Positions 9,523 through 15,816 of a stretch of 64,000 bases of DNA are shown here, one piece after another. The DNA is from Roseivirga echinicomitans (GTDB taxonomy: Bacteria; Bacteroidota; Bacteroidia; Cytophagales; Cyclobacteriaceae). The notes beneath the pieces were generated by a model. It saw only the letters and a program-made list of their open reading frames with translations. It made no database searches and was not told where the DNA came from. The number at the start of each line of letters is the position of its first letter. The first letter of the stretch is position 1. A program made the translations under genes and the position numbers. The stretch is from positions 186,001 through 250,000 of the forward strand of contig NZ_LRDB01000050.1 in NCBI RefSeq assembly GCF_001592935.1, read 5' to 3'.

Positions 9523-10764
9523 ATGAAAACCTTCAAATACATTACGCTTACCCTTCTTGCCATCATCCTTTGGGCCGTTTTTATCATTTATGGTATTTCC
9601 GATGGTTTCATTTTAAAAAGCCTTTCTAAAGATGAAAGCCCAGAAGCTTTTGTAGAAGCCACCAAAGCGCAAATCGAGCAAGAGTTTGTCGGCAATATGG
9701 CCATGGTGTTGGTGGAGAATGGAAAAGTAGCGGAGCAGTTCTTCCATTCTGAGGATAAGCCCGTGCATGAAAACACCGTTTTTCAAATGGCATCGGTCAG
9801 TAAATGGGTGACTTCTTGGGGAATTATGTCACTCGTGCAAAATGGCCAGTTGGATTTAGATCAACCGGTGGACGACTACTTAACGCGTTGGCATTTACCC
9901 GCCAGCGACTTTGACAATAGTAAAGTAACCGTGCGCAGGCTGCTCTCCCACTCTGCTGGTTTGGTGGACGATTTGGGCTATGAAGGTTTTGGGCCCGATG
10001 AAACAGTGCAAAGCCTCGAAGAATCGCTTACGAAGGCGGCCGATGCAGGCTATTCAGATGGCGTGACCAAGGTGGGTGTAGCACCAGGAACGCAATACAT
10101 GTATTCTGGAGGCGGCTATACTTTGCTACAATTGCTGATTGAAGAAGTCTCAGGTCAATCTTTTCAAGACTACATGACAGAGACGGTTTTTAAACCGCTG
10201 GGCATGAACAACTCTACCTTTGATTTAGCCCTGCGCCCTGACCTTGAATTGGCCACGCTTTATAAATCTGATGGTACTGTTTCTGCTCCTTACAAGTTTA
10301 CTTCATTGGCCGCTGCCTCGCTGTATACTTCTGCGGCAGACTTAACCAAGTTCTTATTGGCCAATATCAACCCGAACCCAGTATTGAAGCCTGAGACCAT
10401 CACACAAATGACCCAAGCGGAAACCTTTATTGGTCAAATAGGCGTCTATGGCATGGGACCTCATTTGTACAGCCAAAACGCTGAAGATTCTTATGTGATT
10501 GGACATGACGGCAACAGCAATAGACCGACCGTAAATACTGCGGCTCGCATTGATTTGATGGCTAAAAACGGCATTATCATTATGGAAATGGGCAGCCCTA
10601 ATATTGCTTCCACCCTAGCAGACGAATGGTTATTTGAAGCCGCTGGCATTGCCGACTTTGTGGTCATTCAGCGCAATATGTCCTATTTGATTATGCTCTT
10701 CAGCATTGGTGCCCTTTTGATGATTATTGGCGCTGTGGTTTTAGCGAGGAGGAAAAGAGGTTAG
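9523..10764 (+). CDS. Class C beta-lactamase-like serine hydrolase, membrane anchored
   Basis: A 413-aa protein with an N-terminal TM helix (ITLTLLAIILWAVFIIYG) and a C-terminal one (LIMLFSIGALLMIIGAVVLA) followed by RRKRG, so the catalytic domain sits outside the cytoplasmic membrane. Active-site motifs are SVSK (SxxK, nucleophile Ser), YSGGGY in place of YxN, and HDGN in place of KTG. These fit the AmpC/PBP4/esterase-like family rather than a true beta-lactamase. Substrate unknown: D-Ala peptide, ester or small peptide. The last about 150 bp of the gene recur twice more at 12386-12478 and 12793-12950, showing that its 3' end has been a repeated rearrangement or insertion point. It converges on the DUF3307 gene. 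Confidence 0.88.
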   Translation: MKTFKYITLTLLAIILWAVFIIYGISDGFILKSLSKDESPEAFVEATKAQIEQEFVGNMAMVLVENGKVAEQFFHSEDKPVHENTVFQMASVSKWVTSWGIMSLVQNGQLDLDQPVDDYLTRWHLPASDFDNSKVTVRRLLSHSAGLVDDLGYEGFGPDETVQSLEESLTKAADAGYSDGVTKVGVAPGTQYMYSGGGYTLLQLLIEEVSGQSFQDYMTETVFKPLGMNNSTFDLALRPDLELATLYKSDGTVSAPYKFTSLAAASLYTSAADLTKFLLANINPNPVLKPETITQMTQAETFIGQIGVYGMGPHLYSQNAEDSYVIGHDGNSNRPTVNTAARIDLMAKNGIIIMEMGSPNIASTLADEWLFEAAGIADFVVIQRNMSYLIMLFSIGALLMIIGAVVLARRKRG

Positions 10765-10786
10765 ATGGTAAGATCAATAGAAGCGG

Positions 10787-11521
10787 CTAATTAATCATCA
10801 GTTGAACGAGCAACCCAATAAAAATAGCGAGAGTAAAGCTTAACAGCGTCCCGATTAATATGTACTCTGTTTTCTTTTGTTCTTTGCCCTTCTTTAAATC
10901 GCCAAATCGAAAAACTGATTTTGCAGCGAGTAAAAAGCCTATGGGTTCCCATTGGTTGAAAATGATAAAGGTTAAAATGAGTAGTCGTTCTATGATGCCA
11001 ATCCATTTGCCCGCATCTTTTAGGCTTTCTTGGTTTTGTTTATCGCTTAATTGCTCTTGCCATGATTTGGTGAGGTAGCCAATCAGTACACCTGATGGTA
11101 GCGCTACTATAATGTATGCAATAGCGATGATGAGGAACGTTGAATGAAATTCAAAAGAACTTAGATCAATCATTGCTGCGATTGGTTTTGGTATTAGCAG
11201 CATCCATAGCAAGATAATGCTGATAAAGTGAGCAAATTGATCGCCTAGATAAATCCACATGTTGTCTTTCTTGATGCTGATTTTTATCCAATCGATAATA
11301 CCATGCGCAATGGCCATGGCAATTGGTGCCCACCAATTCGCCCAGTCGGCTATAAAGAGATAAGTCAACACCGCTACGATGACGAGGTGCCACCTGAATT
11401 GGGAAGACCTTGGGCCATTTTCTCTCTTGCCCTTGACCATGCCGTTGGTTTGAAAAACAAAATCGGCCAAGAGGTGAGCTATTATAAGTCTCAGTAATAG
11501 GGTTATACTAGATTCATCCAT
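10787..11521 (-). CDS. DUF3307 multi-pass membrane protein
   Basis: A 244-aa protein with about six or seven hydrophobic segments. The N-terminus LLLRLIIAHLLADFVFQTNGMV and the spaced polar motifs HLLADF, RWHL, HGIIDW and DQFAHF are the DUF3307 pattern. The conserved His and Asp residues inside membrane segments recall membrane-bound metal-dependent hydrolases (YdjM/DUF457 group), but no activity is known. A hydrophilic loop at about 150-165 splits the TM blocks. Its start overlaps the 3' end of satD by 19 bp, so the two are translated from one message. A 16-residue fossil of a second copy of its C-terminus lies at 12501-12551. It may be the membrane effector of SatD (inference). Confidence 0.8.
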   Translation of the reverse strand: MDESSITLLLRLIIAHLLADFVFQTNGMVKGKRENGPRSSQFRWHLVIVAVLTYLFIADWANWWAPIAMAIAHGIIDWIKISIKKDNMWIYLGDQFAHFISIILLWMLLIPKPIAAMIDLSSFEFHSTFLIIAIAYIIVALPSGVLIGYLTKSWQEQLSDKQNQESLKDAGKWIGIIERLLILTFIIFNQWEPIGFLLAAKSVFRFGDLKKGKEQKKTEYILIGTLLSFTLAIFIGLLVQLMIN

Positions 11522-12168
11522 TTCAATTGTTTTTCAAATCTTTTCAAATAAGGCTTTATGGCATCTATCTTACTTAAGTTTAACCTTTTACTAATTACTC
11601 TTTGCGACTTACCTAGTATTTTCCCTATCTCTTCTTGAGTAGCCTCTGTAAGTAGAAGTGATCTATAAACAGCGTCTGCTTGCGCAGTGGTCCACCTGTC
11701 TGTGATTACCTCAATTAATGGTACTACGGCCTCTAACTCTGCATTGATCGATTCATCGTTGGTTTTGATTTGTATGAGTGTTCCTTTTTCTTTCATTTTA
11801 TCGAAGGCCCTTCCAGAAATGGTAAATGGCTCGCCAGATGATTCGCTTAAATTATTTCCATTAGGATAATCCTCTAGTACACCAATACCAAGAGACATTC
11901 TGGCATCCCACTGCACTTCTTTACTCCCCTTCTTGTTGCTGTACCTCTTTAAACCTGCCTTAATAATTAATAGTACAAGTAGTGCTTTATTTGCTTGACG
12001 AGATATAGACTGAAAACTATCGCCTCTATAAATATCTAGAATGAAATGTTCATCTTGATGTTGTTGTATATCATCACCTATTTGATGCAGTACTTTTTTA
12101 AAATCAGCTGTGATTAGTGTAGACCCTACTATATCTCCTGTAATTACTGCTTTTATCTTATTGTTCAT
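11503..12168 (-). CDS. SatD-family protein: cyclase-like domain plus C-terminal HTH
   Basis: A 221-aa protein. Residues 1-150 carry the SatD pattern AVITGDIVGST (Asp12) and YRGDSFQ (Asp50), then ARMSLGIGVL and FTISGRAFDKM. These align by eye with the two metal Asp motifs and later strands of class III nucleotidyl cyclases, so a cyclase-like palm fold is plausible; catalysis is not shown. Residues about 160-205 (ATQEEIGKILGKSQRVISKRLN) form a sigma-70-region-4-like helix-turn-helix. Just upstream lie palindromic 22-bp sites at 29-bp spacing, the likely binding targets, suggesting autoregulation. It is transcribed first and overlaps DUF3307. A diverged N-terminal fossil of a paralogue lies at 12554-12640. 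Family assignment good; signalling role is inference. Confidence 0.78.
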   Translation of the reverse strand: MNNKIKAVITGDIVGSTLITADFKKVLHQIGDDIQQHQDEHFILDIYRGDSFQSISRQANKALLVLLIIKAGLKRYSNKKGSKEVQWDARMSLGIGVLEDYPNGNNLSESSGEPFTISGRAFDKMKEKGTLIQIKTNDESINAELEAVVPLIEVITDRWTTAQADAVYRSLLLTEATQEEIGKILGKSQRVISKRLNLSKIDAIKPYLKRFEKQLKWMNLV

Positions 12169-12176
12169 AGCTACAA

Positions 12177-12231
12177 TTTAGAACCTTTAAAGGTTCTAAA
12201 CAAGTAATAGAACCTCTATGGGTTCTATTAC
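12177..12231. promoter_or_regulatory. Paired palindromic operators upstream of satD
   Basis: Two sites share the form (A/T)TAGAAC-N8-GTTCTA(A/T). The first, 12178-12199, is a perfect palindrome that extends to 24 bp. The second, 12207-12228, has arms that extend to 10 bp each (12204-12231). Their centres are exactly 29 bp apart and the spacer reads ACAAGTA. The first site begins 9 bp upstream of the satD start codon, a position that would block promoter or ribosome access, so it fits repression by the SatD HTH. Confidence 0.7.
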
Positions 12232-12262
12232 AAAGCCTACATTATTTGGTGCTATCTCTACT

Positions 12263-12313
12263 TTAGTACCTTCAGCAGTTCTAAGCGTGCTTTAGTACCT
12301 TTAGGAATACTAA
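12263..12313. promoter_or_regulatory. Second, diverged pair of the same palindromic operators
   Basis: Sites at 12263-12284 (TTAGTAC-N8-GTTCTAA) and 12292-12313 (TTAGTAC-N8-ATACTAA) have the same 7+8+7 layout and again a 29-bp centre-to-centre spacing, but with GTAC replacing GAAC in the left arms. They lie 35 bp beyond the first pair. They may be operators of a lost paralogue or extra sites for satD. Confidence 0.55.
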
Positions 12314-12385
12314 CAGTACTGAATCTAATATGTCGTTTGGAACATCAACCTGACCGGTAACTGCTGCCGTGATTCGTGCTTCTAG
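12314..12385 (-). pseudogene. Fossil 3' end of a type I restriction specificity gene (hsdS), first copy
   Basis: Read on the minus strand, this stretch encodes RLEARITAAVTGQVDVPN and then drifts into noncoding sequence. The ITAAVTGQxDV segment is characteristic of the extreme C-terminus of many HsdS proteins. It closely matches the second fragment at 12731-12805. A weaker alternative is a SatD N-terminus (AVITGDI), but the QxDV ending favours HsdS. Confidence 0.5.
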
Positions 12386-12478
12386 CCTAGCAGACGAATG
12401 GTGAGTTGAAACTGCGAGTATTGAGCCATCTTTTTGTTAAAGGTAAGGTGGTTTTGGGAAGAAGGAAAAGAGGTTAGA
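12386..12478 (+). pseudogene. Degenerate duplicate of the serine hydrolase 3' end (copy B)
   Basis: The segment begins with CTAGCAGACGAATGG, identical to the codons in the intact gene at 10616-10630, loses similarity in its middle part (a deletion or replacement), and resumes with GGAAAAGAGGTTAGATGG as at the true stop. The Leu codon after Asp-Glu-Trp has become TGA, the same change as in copy C, so the two copies share a broken ancestor. Confidence 0.75.
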
Positions 12479-12500
12479 TGGATAAAATCACTAAAAACAG

Positions 12501-12640
12501 CTAATTAATGATTAGCTGAACGAGCAACCCAATAAAAATAGCGAGCGTAAAGTTATTCGGTGTAAAACCTCTCTGTAATCACCTTCTATAGCTGTAGACC
12601 TAATAATATCACCTGTAATAACAGCAGTAACTATCTTCAT
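12501..12640 (-). pseudogene. Fossil satD-DUF3307 pair collapsed by internal deletion
   Basis: On the minus strand a start at 12640 opens with MKIVTAVITGDIIRST and continues to EVLHRI (to 12554), clearly a SatD N-terminus that differs from the intact SatD at about half its positions. It then joins directly to the last 16 codons of a DUF3307 gene in another frame (FTLAIFIGLLVQLIIN, stop at 12501-12503), which matches the intact protein at all but one residue. Read through the junction, the SatD frame stops at 12512 after 42 codons. It is the remnant of a second pair that lost about 1.2 kb. Confidence 0.8.
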
Positions 12641-12649
12641 AGCGTTGAT

Positions 12650-12730
12650 TTTATAACCTTCTTGCGTTATAAACAAAGAATATAACCTTTAAAGGTTCTA
12701 AACAAGGGATAGAACCTCTAGTGGTTCTAT
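12650..12730. promoter_or_regulatory. Three palindromic operators at exact 29-bp period upstream of the fossil satD
   Basis: Sites at 12651-12672 (TTATAAC-N8-GTTATAA, perfect arms), 12680-12701 (ATATAAC-N8-GTTCTAA) and 12709-12730 (ATAGAAC-N8-GTTCTAT, perfect arms) have centres 29 bp apart. The 7-bp spacers are ACAAAGA and ACAAGGG, close to the ACAAGTA of the intact satD operators. The first site ends 11 bp before the fossil start codon. The mixed middle site has one arm of each type. Confidence 0.7.
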
Positions 12731-12805
12731 TTAGTTAGCTTCTTGTAGTCCTCTTACATCAGTCTGACCAGTAACCGCTGAGGTAATCAAGGTTTCCACC
12801 CTAGC
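12731..12805 (-). pseudogene. Fossil 3' end of hsdS, second copy
   Basis: The minus strand encodes ARVETLITSAVTGQTDVRG, then LQEAN and a stop at 12731-12733. The LITxAVTGQxDVRG ending followed by a few residues and a stop is how many type I restriction specificity subunits finish. The fragment is cut at its 5' side by the third copy of the serine hydrolase tail. It suggests that an earlier restriction system stood here in the same orientation as the present one. Confidence 0.6.
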
Positions 12806-12950
12806 AGACGAATGGTGAGTTGAAGCCGCTGGCATTGCCGACTTTGTGGTCATTCAGCGCAATATGTCCTATTTGATTATGATCTTCAGCATCGGTGCCC
12901 TTTTGATGATTATTGGCGCTGTGGTTTTAGCGAGGAGGAAAAGGGTTTAG
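12793..12950 (+). pseudogene. Duplicate of the serine hydrolase 3' end (copy C)
   Basis: About 155 bp match the intact gene at 10607-10764 with only a handful of substitutions, from TTCCACCCTAGCAGACG to the stop region. One pair of changes turns the Leu-Phe codons into TGA-Val. The last bases coincide with the 3' end of the minus-strand gene at 12947, so the restriction operon abuts this repeat exactly. The pattern is that of a direct repeat left at an insertion or recombination boundary. Confidence 0.85.
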
Positions 12951-13501
12951 ATAGTTGGGGGGATTTGTTGAGTGTCAATTTTCAATTGAAAGAGTTCTAG
13001 TTGATTCCTATCAATATCATCTTGAATTGTAATATACTTTCCATATATCCAGTTTTCAAGTCTCGTTTTGACATGTTGCAACGTTCTTTCCAAGTTTGTC
13101 AAGCTTCCAAAACACAGAAAATTGAACCCAAAAGCTATGAGCAATGTCGCTTCGGAATAGTTTAAAGTGTCTTCAAGATTATTGATATAACCCATATGAA
13201 AACCCAGCAACATTAGGCCCGCCCAAGCAGCGACAAATAAAACCCTAACCCATAAATAGATGCTTCTGAACCTTCTTTCTAGCTTCGTTTTAACTTCGAT
13301 TTTCTTAGCTATAAGATCAACGAGCTTTTTGTGCCTGCTTTGAGCTTTTTCCTTATTTTCCTTGAATTCTTCTGGAAATCCCCCTTTAGCACCAATATCT
13401 ACTTTTCCCAAAGTGGTTATATAGACTATGAGAGCAAAGAATAGTATCACAACTATTAAAACAATAAGCCATTTAGGGACTTTGACTTCATCATGTGCCA
13501 T
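12947..13501 (-). CDS. Three-TM membrane protein at the end of the restriction operon
   Basis: A 184-aa protein of no family I recognise. It has TM1 at about 11-30 (WLIVLIVVILFFALIVYITT), a charged coiled-coil-like linker (FKENKEKAQSRHKKLVDLIAKK), a TM hairpin at about 82-100 and 117-135, and a soluble C-terminus. It starts 5 bp after the stop of the PD-(D/E)xK/DUF5655 gene, so it is the last cistron of the operon. Small membrane proteins placed last in defence operons are often effectors that damage the membrane; that role is inference. Its stop lies inside the repeat-derived boundary, so the end may have been formed at the junction. Confidence 0.7.
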   Translation of the reverse strand: MAHDEVKVPKWLIVLIVVILFFALIVYITTLGKVDIGAKGGFPEEFKENKEKAQSRHKKLVDLIAKKIEVKTKLERRFRSIYLWVRVLFVAAWAGLMLLGFHMGYINNLEDTLNYSEATLLIAFGFNFLCFGSLTNLERTLQHVKTRLENWIYGKYITIQDDIDRNQLELFQLKIDTQQIPPTI

Positions 13502-13506
13502 AATCG

Positions 13507-14421
13507 CTAGTTGATATGATACTTATAACTCTGCTTGATTAAGCTCATTAAGTAATCCAAGTCACTATCTGGGGTTACAACTACTTCATAGTCCCCTACT
13601 CCGAACGTTCCAATATTTGATACATCTCTAAATAGATTTTTAGGATCATCCAATGCTCCTTTTTTCAAATTGATTCTGAGTTTGAGCTTGTTTTTCTGTA
13701 CCTCAAAATCCGTAACGATTCGTTTGTTGAGTTTGAATCCAATGTACTGTTTGACTGGATTGATTTCGATATTGTCTAATTCTAAAATTCGATCTCTAAA
13801 GGCGGTTGCCAACTCTCTAATCTCAGGGTTGCCTTTCTGATAGTGATCTTCTTCCGTATAAACCACTATCTCCTTGCTAACCTGTTCTGCCCTCTCATCT
13901 TTTGAGCTTATGGTTTTCACGCTCTCCTGGCTAGTGGGCTTGTGTTGATTGAGAATGACTGTGTCATTTGAATATTTCTTGATCTCCCAAAGATCAAATG
14001 GTAAGTCTTTAAATTCGATACTTTGTTTTTGAAAGGTTGTAAACTGAGGTGATATAAAAATTACTTTAGATTGACTCCAATCCACATCACCTTTTTTCAA
14101 AGATCTATTGGTGCATTCCTGATATTCTAAGATAAAATCAGCCTTATTATTTAGTAATAATGATAGATAAGAATAGCCCTGATCAATAACAGAATAGCTA
14201 TGGCCTTTTTTGTACTCGATGATTACAAATGACTGGGACTGTTGGTCAAATCCAAGTGTATCAACCCTAAAGTTATTCAACTGAAATTCAGTCTTTACAA
14301 ACTCAAGTCCAAATAGAACTTCTAAGTTATCTTCAACTAATGATTGAATGTCCTTTTCCAGTTTAAAAGGAGTGTTTCTAACTTCTTCGAGTTTAGATTT
14401 ATTGATTTTGTATAAGTCCAT
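13507..14421 (-). CDS. PD-(D/E)xK nuclease-like protein with C-terminal DUF5655
   Basis: A 304-aa protein. Its N-terminal half has a nuclease-type motif: FRVDTLGFD (Asp54), IIEYKKG (Glu69-x-Lys71) and a following DQGYSYLS (Gln81), as in DUF91/NucS-like and type I R-subunit nuclease cores. The C-terminal about 110 residues (RILELDNIEINPVKQYIGFKL and KKGALDDPKNLFRDVS) match DUF5655, a domain often found beside type I restriction systems. A linker at about 165-200 separates the two. The start directly follows the previous stop (no gap), so it belongs to the operon. A nucleolytic or DNA-binding accessory role in defence is likely; the target is unknown. Confidence 0.75.
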   Translation of the reverse strand: MDLYKINKSKLEEVRNTPFKLEKDIQSLVEDNLEVLFGLEFVKTEFQLNNFRVDTLGFDQQSQSFVIIEYKKGHSYSVIDQGYSYLSLLLNNKADFILEYQECTNRSLKKGDVDWSQSKVIFISPQFTTFQKQSIEFKDLPFDLWEIKKYSNDTVILNQHKPTSQESVKTISSKDERAEQVSKEIVVYTEEDHYQKGNPEIRELATAFRDRILELDNIEINPVKQYIGFKLNKRIVTDFEVQKNKLKLRINLKKGALDDPKNLFRDVSNIGTFGVGDYEVVVTPDSDLDYLMSLIKQSYKYHIN

Positions 14422-15453
14422 TTATCTCCCTATTTCCGTGGCATGCAATGTGAATGAATCTGCATGATCATTTGTGATCAGTCCTTTATAAATCTTGTCA
14501 ACCTCAGATTTGACTAGCCAACGTGAACCAATGAAATTCTTTTTAAAGAGTTCATCAAATGTGTTGCTGGATAATGTGGAATCTTCAATGTCCGCACGAT
14601 ATAAAATCTTGTCTCTTCTGCCCATTTTTGTGTAGGAATCTAAATCGCATATTTGGAGGTGAAACCCACTAGATTTTAGTGGACTATATTGATCAACCAA
14701 TCTATCTGTTGGTCTTAGGAATGCACTACAGTGTGGACATCTATATTCATAAGATGATCCATCACAATAACCTTTGGAGCATATTTCTCGCGTCATTCGC
14801 TTAAGTTGATCGTCAAGATTGGTTGCTTGACTCCAATACAGAGCGTCACCGTCCCAGAGCTTATATTGTATGTGAACAAACCTGATTTTATCAGTTGCAT
14901 GATCATAAACCTCATATATTAAATCGCAGCCCAATGCTTGCTCTACTTTACCAGGATGTGCGAATCTCACACGCAATAATTTGTTATCATTTAACTGATA
15001 ATCTTTGTGTTTTCCATAAGCTTCTCTAAGAATTGGCATGTCCGAGGGGATATTGAAATCACGCATCAAAATTTCATTCTCAGTAAACATCATCTGTTGA
15101 GATTCGAAATAATTCAAAGCCTTATTTAGACGTTTTATTCTTCTATCAATCGCATCTGTCTCACTCTGTGAGTTTCTTTTAGATATTCTCAAACGATTAA
15201 TATCATCACTTATCAACTTGACTGGGCTTTCACCTTCGGCAGCAGCCAATTGACTGTATTGTCTTACGATCTTAGGATCTTTGTTTTGTTTGATTAAACC
15301 GATGTCATCATGGAAAACCTCTGGCTCAATGTCTTGTGCACGTTGAATTGTCTCAGAATATGAAGGCTTCTTACCTTTTGCCATTCCAAACATGTCTCTT
15401 ATTGCATTAAGAGCAGCCCATAAGTTGTTAAGTTGCTTTGATGATTCGGTCAT
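14422..15453 (-). CDS. Unknown restriction-operon protein with zinc ribbon and QxK nuclease-like motif
   Basis: A 343-aa protein that I cannot place in a named family. Residues 1-125 are helical and charged. At about 176-200, GCDLIYEVYDH then VHIQYKLWDG gives Asp177 and Gln196-x-Lys198, the arrangement of Mrr-like (E/Q)xK nuclease sites. Cys225, Cys230, Cys239 and Cys242 (CPHC) look like a zinc ribbon. The C-terminal region (GSRWLVKSEVDKIYKGL) is unassigned. It sits 10 bp after the 107-aa gene and adjoins the DUF5655 gene directly. The motif reading is by eye, so nuclease function is a hypothesis. Confidence 0.6.
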   Translation of the reverse strand: MTESSKQLNNLWAALNAIRDMFGMAKGKKPSYSETIQRAQDIEPEVFHDDIGLIKQNKDPKIVRQYSQLAAAEGESPVKLISDDINRLRISKRNSQSETDAIDRRIKRLNKALNYFESQQMMFTENEILMRDFNIPSDMPILREAYGKHKDYQLNDNKLLRVRFAHPGKVEQALGCDLIYEVYDHATDKIRFVHIQYKLWDGDALYWSQATNLDDQLKRMTREICSKGYCDGSSYEYRCPHCSAFLRPTDRLVDQYSPLKSSGFHLQICDLDSYTKMGRRDKILYRADIEDSTLSSNTFDELFKKNFIGSRWLVKSEVDKIYKGLITNDHADSFTLHATEIGR

Positions 15454-15463
15454 TAGAAAATAC

Positions 15464-15787
15464 TTAGTACCCTAATTCCTCCATTTCATTCTTTAATTTC
15501 TCAAGCCAGTCAATAACTTCACCTTGCTCTTTCAGCTCCCAAATTTTATCATCTAGCTTCCGTAATTTTTTTACGGCCTCTTCATTATCCTTATGATCTA
15601 TAATGACTTTGGAGATAGTTGTTGCTAAAATCCTTTTTCCTCTTAATTTAATATCCCCAACAAAATTGGCATATCGATCTTGTGCCGCATAGCCAAATGG
15701 GTCTCCCCATTTAGAGCAATTGTCAAAAGCTGCTCTTACTATTCCCTCAAATAAGAAGGCTGGATCATCTTCATTTAAAAAATACAT
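15464..15787 (-). CDS. Small protein of unknown function in the restriction operon
   Basis: 107 aa, opening MYFLNEDDPAFLFEGIVRAAFDNC and ending in a strongly helical, charged stretch (EEAVKKLRKLDDKIWELKEQG). No membrane segment, signal or metal motif. The start lies 29 bp after the hsdM-S stop and the stop 10 bp before the zinc-ribbon gene, so co-transcription is near certain. It may be an adaptor or toxin-control protein of the system; I do not recognise the family. Confidence 0.65.
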   Translation of the reverse strand: MYFLNEDDPAFLFEGIVRAAFDNCSKWGDPFGYAAQDRYANFVGDIKLRGKRILATTISKVIIDHKDNEEAVKKLRKLDDKIWELKEQGEVIDWLEKLKNEMEELGY

Positions 15788-15816
15788 AATATATTATTTT
15801 GGATACAAGCTATAAT

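Noticed and set aside
12650-12730. Regular 29-bp repeats as a CRISPR array
   Set aside because: The spacers are only 7 bp and nearly constant, the repeats are full palindromes, and no cas gene is nearby. Operators explain them better.
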